The translations under genes and the position numbers were made by a program. The notes beneath the pieces were generated by a model. It saw nothing but the letters and a program-made list of their open reading frames with translations. It had not been told where the DNA came from and searched no databases. DNA of 64,000 bases from Deltaproteobacteria bacterium (GTDB taxonomy: Bacteria; Myxococcota; Kuafuiibacteriia; Kuafuiibacteriales; Kuafuiibacteriaceae), in contig JADJBV010000002.1 in NCBI GenBank assembly GCA_016703535.1, forward strand, positions 2,046,001 to 2,110,000, written 5' to 3'. This document shows positions 7,407-15,003 of the stretch, in pieces (within the stretch, counting starts at the first letter, position 1; every line of letters starts with the position of its first letter).

Positions 7407-9554
7407 TCAGCGCGCGCCCAGTTGCTCCAACACGAAGGCGTATTCGAACGCCACGTCCTCCAGCTCCCCGTAACGCCCCGACGCGCCGCCGTGGCCTGCG
7501 TCCAGGTTGATCCGCAGGATCAGCGGGTTCTGATCGGTCTTGGTGGCCCGCAACTTGGCCACCCACTTGGCAGGTTCCCAATAACCCACCCGGGTGTCGT
7601 TGAGCCCGGCGTGCACGTACAAGGCTGGATAGGCCTGGGCCTTGACGTTGTCGTACGGCGAATAGGCGATCATCCAAGCGAAGTCGGCGGGCCGCGCCGG
7701 GTTGCCCCACTCCTCCCACTCGATGGCGGTCAGCGGGATGCTCGCGTCCAGCATCGAGTTGATCACGTCGACAAAGGGGACACCGGCCACCGCCACCTTG
7801 AACAACTCGGGCCGCAGGTTGAGCACCGCCCCGATCAACAACCCGCCGGCGCTACGGCCGGTGATGCCCAGCCGATCGGCCGCGGTGTACTTTTGGGCGA
7901 TCAGGTGTTCGGCGCAGGCGATGAAGTCGGTGAAGGTGTTCATCTTCTTCTCTAACTTCCCCGCGTCTTTCCACGGGCGTCCCAGCTCGCCGCCGCCGCG
8001 GACGTGGGCGATCGCGACCGTCACGCCCCGATCCAACAAGGACAAGTAGTTGCTGTCGAAGGCGGGATCGTAGGGCAGGCCGTAGGCCCCGTAGCCGTGG
8101 AGGAAGAGGGGGGCCGTGCCGTCGAGGGGACGATCTTTTTTGCGCACCACGGAGATCGGGATCCCGGTCCCGTCCGCCGCCTGGGCCGTGATCCGTTCGG
8201 TCGTGTAGAGCGAGGTGTCGTAGCCCCGCACCTCGAGCCGCTTTTTTTCGAGCCGGGTCCGCTTGTTCAGGTCGTAATCGAAGACCGTCAGCGGCGTGAT
8301 CAAGGAGGTGTAGCCGAAGCGGAATTGTTGGGTCTTCCACTCCAGGTTGGCCAGGGGCAACAGCTCATAACTCGGCTCGGGCAAGGCGATCCGGTGTTCG
8401 GCTGGCTTTTTGCCCAGGCTGCGGACCCGGAGCTGTTGCAACCCAGCTTGCCGTTCTTCGATCACCAGGTGATCGGCGAAGGCCTCCAGCCGATTCAGCG
8501 TCACCTCGGGGTGAGGCGGGATCACCACCTTCCACTGGGCCCGGCCGGGCTTCTTCAGCGGCGCCTCGTAGAGGCCAAAGGTCGGGCCTTGGTGATTGCT
8601 CAACACGTAGAGTCGATCGCCATGGGGCGCGATCCGGTATTCGACGCCGTCGCGGCGGGCCTCCACCAAAAGCGCGGGGCCGTCGGCCTTCTTCGCGTCG
8701 ATCAGCCGTTGTTCGGTGGTGATCGCGCTCTCCAGGTGGATCACGATCCAACGGCCACTTCGATCGAGCTCGACCGAAACGTTGAAGCGTTCGTCCTTCT
8801 CTTCGTGCACGACCACGTCGCTGGTGGTGGCGGTGCCGACCTGGTGGCGGCGCACCTGATAGGGCCGCTGGGCCGCGTCGACTACGGTGTAAAAGAGGAA
8901 CCGCTCGTCGGCGGACCAGGCCACCGTGTAATAAATCCCAGGGATCTGCTCCGGCAGCGGGCGGCCGCTGCTCAACTCCTTGAAGTGCAGGGTGTAGCGT
9001 TCGTCGCCGCGATCGTCGGTGCTGTAGGCCAAGAGTCGATCGCTGGGGCTGATCGCCAAGTCGCCCACTCGGAAGTAGCTCTTTTCGGCGCCCAGCTGGT
9101 TTTCGTCGAGCAGCAGCTCTTCGGCCCCACCACCCCGGGGTTGTCGGCAGTGCATTGGGTAGGCTCTTCCGGTTTCGGTGCGCGAATAATAAGCGTAGTT
9201 GCCGTGGGGCGCCGGCACCCCTCGATCGTCCTCGACGATCCGCGCCAACATCTCTTGGGCCAACTTGGCGCGAAAAGCGGTCAGGGGCCCGGTGACCCCC
9301 TCGGTCCAGGCGTTTTCGGCCTTCAGGTGGGCCAACACCGCTGGGTCTCGCCGGTCCCGCAGCCAAAAATACGGATCCTCCCGGGTCTGGCCATGGAGTT
9401 CACTTTGGTGGGGCCGGCGGGCGGCCACCGGAGGGCCCAACACGGCCGGCGTGGGGGTGGGGACGTCGGTCGGCGGAGGCCCCGCCGTCGAACACGCCAG
9501 GGCCAAAAGGAGCGGAGTGAGCCAAAGCCGACGCAACATGGGGGTCGATAACAC
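7407..9554 (-). CDS. Oligopeptidase B-like prolyl oligopeptidase (S9A), lipoprotein
   Basis: A predicted serine peptidase that cleaves short peptides after basic residues. About 715 residues: a lipoprotein signal ending in LLLALAC, a Pro/Thr linker, a seven-bladed propeller (about 60-430) and a C-terminal alpha/beta-hydrolase domain. The nucleophile is Ser568 in GRSAGG; the acid and base are the Asp in NDTRVGYWEP and the His in DAGHGGASGRYGE. The oxyanion region FLHGYGAYG is also present. E. coli PtrB is cytoplasmic, so export with a lipid anchor is notable. The GTG at 9554 is chosen because GGAGGA lies 5 nt upstream; the ATG at 9539 is an alternative that keeps the signal peptide. Confidence 0.86.
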   Translation of the reverse strand: MLSTPMLRRLWLTPLLLALACSTAGPPPTDVPTPTPAVLGPPVAARRPHQSELHGQTREDPYFWLRDRRDPAVLAHLKAENAWTEGVTGPLTAFRAKLAQEMLARIVEDDRGVPAPHGNYAYYSRTETGRAYPMHCRQPRGGGAEELLLDENQLGAEKSYFRVGDLAISPSDRLLAYSTDDRGDERYTLHFKELSSGRPLPEQIPGIYYTVAWSADERFLFYTVVDAAQRPYQVRRHQVGTATTSDVVVHEEKDERFNVSVELDRSGRWIVIHLESAITTEQRLIDAKKADGPALLVEARRDGVEYRIAPHGDRLYVLSNHQGPTFGLYEAPLKKPGRAQWKVVIPPHPEVTLNRLEAFADHLVIEERQAGLQQLRVRSLGKKPAEHRIALPEPSYELLPLANLEWKTQQFRFGYTSLITPLTVFDYDLNKRTRLEKKRLEVRGYDTSLYTTERITAQAADGTGIPISVVRKKDRPLDGTAPLFLHGYGAYGLPYDPAFDSNYLSLLDRGVTVAIAHVRGGGELGRPWKDAGKLEKKMNTFTDFIACAEHLIAQKYTAADRLGITGRSAGGLLIGAVLNLRPELFKVAVAGVPFVDVINSMLDASIPLTAIEWEEWGNPARPADFAWMIAYSPYDNVKAQAYPALYVHAGLNDTRVGYWEPAKWVAKLRATKTDQNPLILRINLDAGHGGASGRYGELEDVAFEYAFVLEQLGAR

Positions 9555-9623
9555 CTGGATCCTCCGCACGCGAGAGCCTCCGAGGCCCCCCCGGGGCGAG
9601 GCCCCCCCGACAAGCTGCGGTTG

Positions 9624-9647
9624 CCAGCCCGTTTCACCTCGGGCTGG
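9624..9647 (+). promoter_or_regulatory. Inverted repeat just upstream of the amylase start
   Basis: CCAGCCCG and CGGGCTGG form a perfect 8-bp stem around an 8-nt loop, ending 9 nt before the GTG start of the amylase gene. In mRNA it would sit where the ribosome binds, so it could be a translational control hairpin or an operator. No T run follows, so it does not look like a terminator. Only the repeat itself is seen; the role is inferred. Confidence 0.35.
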
Positions 9648-9656
9648 ATTTCCGCC

Positions 9657-12362
9657 GTGAAACGTTCCCTCGTCGTCCTCGGGCTGCTCGGGTGTTGGCC
9701 CCTCTCAGCCAGCGCCCAACCCAAGCCCGAAGCCATCGTCCAGTACTTCGAGACCTCTTGGGTCGAGGTCACCGCCCGACTCCCCGAGATCGCCGCCGCC
9801 GGCTACACCTCGGTGTGGTTGCCGCCGCCCACCAAAGGCGCCGAGGGTACGGCCGACGTCGGTTTTTCGGTCTTCGATCGCTTCGATCTCGGTGACCAAG
9901 ACCAACGCGGCACCGTCGCCACCAAATACGGCACCAAGGCGGAGCTACTCACCATGGTGCGGGAGGCCCACCGCCTGGGCCTGAAGGTCTACTTCGACAC
10001 GGTGATGAACCACAGCGCCAACCCGGCGAAGATCGAAAACGCGGGCGTAACGCTGGATCCGGTGCCGATCGACGGCTTCCCGGGCACCCACCCCCTCGAC
10101 TACCACGTGTTGCCGGCCCGGGACGTCGGCAACGGCAACTGGGAGGTGCGGTGGCCCCAGCTGTTGGGCGGCGGCACTCGGACCCTCTCGCCCGATCTGG
10201 GCGCCAACGAAAACTTCGTGGCCAACATCCCGATGCCGAGCGGCACCAACGTCCCGGGCTACACCCACTTGGTGCGGGCCCCGTGGTTCAGCTTCAATGG
10301 CCCGACCCAAGCCGAGGAGCAATACCTCTCGCTCTTGGGGTTGATCGACTTCGCCAACGAACAGCTGGTCACGCCCTCGGGGCCGGCCGCCAACGACGGC
10401 ACCAACCTGATCGCCGAGCTCCCGCTGCCCCGGTACGTGCGGCACCCCAACAACCCCGAATATTATCCGGGCGGCACCCCGGTCGCCGAAGACGCCCGCG
10501 AATACCTGATCCGCTGGATCAAGTGGTTCGGCGAAGAGACCGGCGCCGACGGGTTGCGGCTCGACGCCATCAAACACACGCCGACCCAGTTCTTCGGCGT
10601 CGACTTCCCCGGTGACCCGATCGCCTTCGATCAAGCCTACCAAGACGTCTACGATCAGGTTCGGGGGCAGACCGACACCAACGACGACGACGGGGTGCAA
10701 GACGCCTTGCTCTTTGGCGAGTCCTTCACCGGGGACTTCGGCAGCCTGCTCGCCTACCGGGCCACGGGCATGTACCTGCTCGACTTCCCGCTGCTCTTCA
10801 AGATCGGCGACAGCGGCGGGATCTTCTCCCAAGGAGGTGGGGGCGACCTCGGCCAACTCAGCTTCCCCCAAGGGGGCATGACCGGCGCGGACGTGGAGTT
10901 CGGAGGTCTCGGCCGCACCGCCGGCGTCAGCTTCGTGCAGAGCCACGACACCAACGCCCCCACCCAACAAGCCAACGGCGCCTACGCATTCGTGTTGACC
11001 CGGGTCGGCCACGCGGTGGTCTTCTACGATGGCAACAACTACAGCAGCGCCACCTTCGTGAAGCCGGGCCGCCCCGACGCTTTGGGCGAACTCTCGTCCG
11101 ACACCATCACCACCTTACTCGACGCCCGGCGCCGCTTCGCCCGAGGCGGGATGTTCAACCGCTTCGTCGACGGCGACTACTACGTCTACGAGCGGGTGGT
11201 GCCGACCAGCAACGGCGTCGGCGGCGCCACGATGTTGGTCGCCTTGACCGACAACACCGGCGGTGAAGGGCGCTTCGGCGAATTTGATCCGCGGCCCCTG
11301 TTGGTCACCGAGTTCCCCCCGGGGACGGTGTTGGAAGAGCTGACCGGCCACGGCGCGGTCCCCGAGTTGACGGTGATCGATCCGGCGGTCGTGCCTCAAG
11401 CCGCGCGGGATCGGGCCTTGGCAGAATATGATCGATCCTCCGATTTTCCGCCACCCATCGGCTACGGCCTGGTCTACCTGCAGGTGCCGGCCGGCCCCGA
11501 TCAGGGCTACGTGCTCTACGCCCCCAAAACTCCGCCGGCGACCCTGAGCCTCAGCGCCGGGGGTGCACCTTTGGCGACTCGGGTGATCGAGACCGCCCCG
11601 CCGCGGCTTTTGCCTTCGGGGGCGTCGGTGCCGGCGTCGGTGGTCCAGCCTCAGGTGGTGCCCACCGGGGCCCCCATCACCTTGACCCTGGAGAGCGACG
11701 GGACCGGTTCGGCCGCCTATTTTCGGGTCGACGGTGCCGCCGCCCTCCCGGGCCTGACGCCCGCGACCGGGACCCCCGACGGCCTCTACGACGGTGACTT
11801 CGCGATGACCGCCTCGGGCACTGGTTTTGTCGCCGCCGACCTCGATCTGTCGGGCCTCGGCCCCGGCGTTCACCTGGTGACCGCTCGGGTGGTCCGGGCC
11901 GGCACCCCCAGCTTTTATCGCCAGGCCCACGCCTACGTGGTCGTGGGCAACGAACCCTTGCCCGACGGCGGTGTGGTCGTTGATGCAGGCCCGGGGGCTG
12001 ATGCCGGCGGGCCCACCGAAGACGCGGGCCCAGCCGACAGCGGCGTCGATCCCGATCCCGATCCGGATCGAGACGGGATCCCCAGCGCGACCGACGTCTG
12101 CCCGACGGTGGCCGATCGGCTGCAAGCAGACTTCGATCAAGACGGGGTCGGTGACGCTTGTGACCTTTGTCCTGAGACGGTCGCTGGCAGCAACGTCGAT
12201 TCTTCGGGTTGTGGTGCGGTGTCTCCGGATCTGGATCAGGCCTTGGAGGCGATCGTTCGCCTGATCTTGGAGGAGTCCTACGACGTGGCCTCCGACGTCG
12301 ACGGCGATCGAACCATCGACGCGGTCGACTTCGCTCGGCGATTGGTGGGGGGTGGACGATGA
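9657..12362 (+). CDS. Secreted GH13 alpha-amylase family protein with Ca-binding/dockerin-like tail
   Basis: A predicted extracellular alpha-glucan hydrolase of 901 residues. A signal peptide ends at about SASA-QP. The GH13 barrel shows all four conserved regions: DTVMNHS (114-120), GLRLDAIKH with nucleophile Asp303, LFGES with acid/base Glu355, and VQSHDT with transition-state Asp431. A C-terminal beta-domain (about 430-640) and an immunoglobulin-like region follow, then an Asp/Gly/Ala linker, thrombospondin-type-3-like calcium loops (DPDRDGIPSATDVCP, DFDQDGVGDACD) and a final DVDGDRTIDAVDF loop that resembles one half of a dockerin. The GTG start at 9657 places the signal peptide correctly; an in-frame TTG lies 36 nt upstream. 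The stop overlaps the start of the next lipoprotein gene. Confidence 0.87.
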   Translation: MKRSLVVLGLLGCWPLSASAQPKPEAIVQYFETSWVEVTARLPEIAAAGYTSVWLPPPTKGAEGTADVGFSVFDRFDLGDQDQRGTVATKYGTKAELLTMVREAHRLGLKVYFDTVMNHSANPAKIENAGVTLDPVPIDGFPGTHPLDYHVLPARDVGNGNWEVRWPQLLGGGTRTLSPDLGANENFVANIPMPSGTNVPGYTHLVRAPWFSFNGPTQAEEQYLSLLGLIDFANEQLVTPSGPAANDGTNLIAELPLPRYVRHPNNPEYYPGGTPVAEDAREYLIRWIKWFGEETGADGLRLDAIKHTPTQFFGVDFPGDPIAFDQAYQDVYDQVRGQTDTNDDDGVQDALLFGESFTGDFGSLLAYRATGMYLLDFPLLFKIGDSGGIFSQGGGGDLGQLSFPQGGMTGADVEFGGLGRTAGVSFVQSHDTNAPTQQANGAYAFVLTRVGHAVVFYDGNNYSSATFVKPGRPDALGELSSDTITTLLDARRRFARGGMFNRFVDGDYYVYERVVPTSNGVGGATMLVALTDNTGGEGRFGEFDPRPLLVTEFPPGTVLEELTGHGAVPELTVIDPAVVPQAARDRALAEYDRSSDFPPPIGYGLVYLQVPAGPDQGYVLYAPKTPPATLSLSAGGAPLATRVIETAPPRLLPSGASVPASVVQPQVVPTGAPITLTLESDGTGSAAYFRVDGAAALPGLTPATGTPDGLYDGDFAMTASGTGFVAADLDLSGLGPGVHLVTARVVRAGTPSFYRQAHAYVVVGNEPLPDGGVVVDAGPGADAGGPTEDAGPADSGVDPDPDPDRDGIPSATDVCPTVADRLQADFDQDGVGDACDLCPETVAGSNVDSSGCGAVSPDLDQALEAIVRLILEESYDVASDVDGDRTIDAVDFARRLVGGGR

Positions 12363-12805
12363 AACGGCTGTTGTTGATCTCGCTGTTGCTTGGGTTCGGC
12401 TGCTCCGAAGACGTCCCCGATGAACCTCAGTTGGTGCGGCTGCGCTTGGCGCGGCGCCCCGCGGGCCGAGTGGCGGTCGAGATCCTGGAGGCGCCGGTTC
12501 AGCCCGTGGCCTTCCAAGCGGAGGTGGTGATCGACGCCGGCACCAGCTTCACCTTCGACGATCCCCAGGCCCCCGAAGGGCTGCCCCTCGACACCGTTCG
12601 CCTCCAGGCCCGGGGTACCAACCGGGCGATCCTCTTCGCGGCTGACAAACGGGGGATCCGTTTGCCCCGGGCCGGTGATCTCCTGAGCTTTACGGTGACC
12701 GGCTCGGGGGGCGAGGGCACCCTCCGCCTGGGCACGGTGGTCGTGGCCGGTGAAGGGGGCGTCCGCCTCGAGGCCGACCGGGGCCCCGATCTGTCGATCC
12801 GCTGA
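12359..12805 (+). CDS. Small lipoprotein, possibly cohesin-like
   Basis: A 148-residue lipoprotein: MKRLLLISLLLGFGC gives a signal with lipobox LGFGC. The rest is predicted beta-sandwich. Segments such as VAFQAEVVIDAGTSFTF, AGDLLSFTVTGSGGEGTLRL and VVVAGEGGVRL resemble the strand pattern of cohesin-type domains, though identity cannot be confirmed by eye. The ATG overlaps the amylase stop (ATGA), and GGGGGTGG precedes it, so the two are translationally coupled. The pairing suggests that this lipoprotein holds the amylase at the cell surface through the amylase's dockerin-like tail. That is inference; it could equally be an unrelated surface protein. Confidence 0.6.
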   Translation: MKRLLLISLLLGFGCSEDVPDEPQLVRLRLARRPAGRVAVEILEAPVQPVAFQAEVVIDAGTSFTFDDPQAPEGLPLDTVRLQARGTNRAILFAADKRGIRLPRAGDLLSFTVTGSGGEGTLRLGTVVVAGEGGVRLEADRGPDLSIR

Positions 12806-13020
12806 GGTTTCCCCATACCTATAGGGGGCCCCGACGGCGGTTTGGGGCAGAGGTAGGATCCGGCCCCCGAACGGCGCCAAACATCGCTTTTTTCTGGTCC
12901 GGCCCTAGACGGCGGCCCATTCCCGGGATATGAGCCCGCCAACGTTCGGGACCTGGGGATACGCAGATTCGTACGGTCCACGGGAAGGTGGGCGCGATAC
13001 GAGCGTAATCTAGGCCCGAA

Positions 13021-13079
13021 GGATCGGCTGCGTTAGGTCGATCCCTAATGAAGTTCGACGTCGAATCAGAACTTAGGAG
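13021..13079 (+). promoter_or_regulatory. Structured leader with 12-bp palindrome before the TRL gene
   Basis: The 282 nt between the cohesin-like gene and the TRL gene hold no gene. Near its end are GGATCG/CGATCC (13021-13026 with 13039-13044), AAGTT/AACTT (13051-13055 with 13070-13074) and, inside the latter, the perfect palindrome TTCGACGTCGAA (13054-13065). A Shine-Dalgarno AGGAG follows at 13075-13079. This could be a folded 5' leader or a repressor/activator site. No clear -35/-10 pair was identified in the upstream part, 12806-13020. Confidence 0.4.
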
Positions 13080-13087
13080 TGACTGGG

Positions 13088-13429
13088 ATGAAGAAGGTAC
13101 TTGCTTTCGTTGCGACTGCGGCCACTATCGTTGCGGTGGGCTGCGCTGCTGGCCCGAGCGGCGCGCTGTTCACCAGCGTGAAGCACCCCGGCGGTTTCAC
13201 CACCGGTGAAACCACCAACCCGGGTGGCTCCGCGATCAGCGGCGAGTCGTGCTCGATGAGCATCCTCGGCGCCATCGCGCTGGGCGACTGGTCGGTGGAC
13301 GCGGCCCTCAAGGCGGCCGGCGCTGAGGGCAAGACCCTCAAGAACGTCGCGATCGACCACCCGACCCTGAACATCCTCGGCCTGTACGGGAAGTACTGCA
13401 CCACCGTCAGCGCCCAGGTTGCGCAGTGA
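13088..13429 (+). CDS. TRL-like family small lipoprotein
   Basis: A 113-residue exported lipoprotein. The signal MKKVLAFVATAATIVAVGC ends in a lipobox. The mature part follows the TRL-like pattern: a Gly/Thr-rich start with LFTSVKHPG and FTTGETTNPGG, then GESCSMSILGAIALGDWSVDAA-like residues, KNVAIDHPTLNILGLYGKY and a short end. Family members are small periplasmic or outer-membrane lipoproteins without an assigned function. AGGAG lies 8 nt upstream of the ATG at 13088, which is preferred over the GTG at 13079. Its own structured leader and strong terminator indicate a highly expressed single-gene unit, and codon use is strongly biased to C/G-ending codons. Confidence 0.85.
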   Translation: MKKVLAFVATAATIVAVGCAAGPSGALFTSVKHPGGFTTGETTNPGGSAISGESCSMSILGAIALGDWSVDAALKAAGAEGKTLKNVAIDHPTLNILGLYGKYCTTVSAQVAQ

Positions 13430-13436
13430 GCTAGTT

Positions 13437-13460
13437 CTTTCAACCTCTTAGAGGTTGAAG
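13437..13460 (+). other. Short hairpin after the TRL gene
   Basis: TTCAACCTC and GAGGTTGAA form a 9-10-bp stem with a 3-nt loop, starting 8 nt after the TRL stop codon. It is not followed by a T run. It could protect the mRNA 3' end or assist the terminator that follows 15 nt later. Confidence 0.5.
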
Positions 13461-13474
13461 GACTGCTACGGGAG

Positions 13475-13515
13475 GCCCTCCCGGCCCTTCGGGGTCGGGG
13501 GGGCTTTTCGTTTTT
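13475..13515 (+). terminator. Strong rho-independent terminator of the TRL gene
   Basis: A 13-bp GC-rich stem (GCCCTCCCGGCCC, 13475-13487, with 13492-13504, including two G-T wobbles) closes on a TTCG tetraloop and is followed by TTTTCGTTTTT. The stable tetraloop and T run make this the clearest intrinsic terminator in the window. It separates the TRL gene from the first sigma-factor cassette. Confidence 0.88.
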
Positions 13516-13546
13516 CGGCAATAAAAGCACCATCACTCCCTAACCA

Positions 13547-14452
13547 ATGCCCTCGGGAATGGTGTGTGTCGTCAGCTGGTGGGCTTGGGCTCTCGTTGGG
13601 AGTCCCCCCGGGGTCGCCCTGGTGGAGTCCGGGTCGGTGGCCCCCGACCTCCAGCAGTACCTTCGAGATCGGCTCAACGAACGTTTTGGTGAAGGGGAGG
13701 AGCCCGGCCAGTTTCGGGTGGTCCTCGACGGGGTCAAAGGCGAGCTGTCGGTGACCGAAGGGGACCGGCCCCTGGCCCGTCGATCCCTGCCGAGCCGATC
13801 CGAAGACGCCACCACCGCTTGGATCTTCGTGCGCTCTACGTTGGAGCGGGCCCTGACCACCACCGATCCCACCCCGCCGATCCCGATCCCGAGCCCGGCC
13901 GATCCTCCGGCGCCCGCGGCAACCGCCCCCGCGCCGATCCGGGTTCGATCGATCGCGCCGGCGGCCCCAAACCCCGGACGCTGGGCGATCCACGGTTTGA
14001 TCGGACCTCAACTCAGCGACACCACCCCCAGCTTGGGCTTTCGTTTGGGGGCCGACCGGGTGGTGAGCCCGGGGCTGCGGCTCGGCGTGGAGGCCGGTTA
14101 TCGCTACGGCTCCCCCACCGCCGCCTTCGCTCGGCATGGAGTGCCGGTGCAGCTGCGGGCCGGCTGGACCCCGAGCGGGTGGCCCCTCGAGTTCGGACTT
14201 TTGTCGGGGATCGAGTTGGTCCTGGCCAACGCCCAACGGACCTCGGCCTTGAGCGTCGACGTCGAGGCCGGGACCTACGCCAAAGCGGCGACGCCCCTCT
14301 ACGACGGACCCCGGGGCAACTTGGCGGCGGTGGTCGAGGCGGCGGCGGCGGTGGCGCTTCGTCGGGCGTCGTACACCATCCCGGCCGGTGAACTCGAAGA
14401 TGCCCTGTTGCGGCTGCGGCTCAGCGCCGGCGTGGAGTGGCGATGGCTCTGA
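13547..14452 (+). CDS. Secreted predicted beta-barrel protein of ECF cassette A
   Basis: A 301-residue protein of unknown family. It has a signal peptide (hydrophobic WWAWALVGSPPG region), a small N-terminal domain of about 90 residues (PDLQQYLRDRLNERFG then VVLDGVKGELSV), a Pro/Ala-rich linker (about 105-140) and a C-terminal half of alternating hydrophobic strands with Gly and aromatic residues ending in VEWRWL, a plausible outer-membrane barrel with a C-terminal aromatic-containing strand. The ATG at 13547 is used; the ATG at 13559 also fits. The last 10 nt overlap the start of the ECF sigma gene. The same architecture recurs at 27172 and 39051, each next to a sigma gene, suggesting a role as signal receptor or regulated product. 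That role is inferred. Confidence 0.6.
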   Translation: MPSGMVCVVSWWAWALVGSPPGVALVESGSVAPDLQQYLRDRLNERFGEGEEPGQFRVVLDGVKGELSVTEGDRPLARRSLPSRSEDATTAWIFVRSTLERALTTTDPTPPIPIPSPADPPAPAATAPAPIRVRSIAPAAPNPGRWAIHGLIGPQLSDTTPSLGFRLGADRVVSPGLRLGVEAGYRYGSPTAAFARHGVPVQLRAGWTPSGWPLEFGLLSGIELVLANAQRTSALSVDVEAGTYAKAATPLYDGPRGNLAAVVEAAAAVALRRASYTIPAGELEDALLRLRLSAGVEWRWL

Positions 14453-15003
14453 TGGATCTCTTCCATCGGCCGACGCCGACCGAAATCGTCGAGGAGCATG
14501 GCCCGGCGGTTTTGGCCCAGCTCCGGCGCACCTTCGGCCCTCGGGCCGACGTGGACGACGTGTTCCAAGCGGTCTTTGTCGAGGTCCTCCGCTCCTTGCC
14601 TCGATTTCGCGGGCACGCCTCGCTGCGCACCTGGATCCACCGGATCACCTTGAACGTTGCATATCAAGAGATGCGGCACCACTACCGAGCCCGGGCGACC
14701 TCACCCCTCGACGAGGTTGATGAGCCTTGTTCGACCCAAGATATGGAAGAGGAGTTGGCCCAAGCCGAAGCCGGCCGCCGCCTCTACGAAGCCCTCGACG
14801 AGCTCGATCCCAAAAAACGCATGGCGGTCATCCTGCACGACATCGAGGGTCTGACCTTGCGCGAGATCGGTGAACAACTGGGGCGCCCGCTCCAGACCGT
14901 CGCTACCCAGGTGCGCACCGGCCGAGCCGAGTTGGCCGAAGCGCTCCGTAGACCTGCACCTCGCGCCGAGGTGTTGCCTTTGGCCCCAAGGAGGAGTCGA
15001 TGA
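14443..15003 (+). CDS. ECF RNA polymerase sigma factor (cassette A)
   Basis: A 186-residue extracytoplasmic-function sigma factor. Region 2 spans about residues 20-80, with VDDVFQAVFVEVLRSLPRFR and the -10 recognition helix LRTWIHRITLNVA. Region 4 is near 120-170, with DIEGLTLREIGEQLGRPLQTV as the helix-turn-helix. Regions 1 and 3 are absent, as usual. The ATG at 14443 overlaps the end of the upstream beta-barrel gene and has GGAG 5 nt ahead. The stop overlaps the ATG of the zinc-finger anti-sigma gene (ATGA at 15000-15003), which predicts that the downstream membrane protein sequesters it. Confidence 0.92.
   Translation: MALMDLFHRPTPTEIVEEHGPAVLAQLRRTFGPRADVDDVFQAVFVEVLRSLPRFRGHASLRTWIHRITLNVAYQEMRHHYRARATSPLDEVDEPCSTQDMEEELAQAEAGRRLYEALDELDPKKRMAVILHDIEGLTLREIGEQLGRPLQTVATQVRTGRAELAEALRRPAPRAEVLPLAPRRSR

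Noticed and set aside
12806..13020. Possible small RNA or gene in the 12806-13087 gap
   Set aside because: No ribosome site with a plausible frame, no T-run terminator and no recognised RNA motif were found; only the leader elements near its end are reported.
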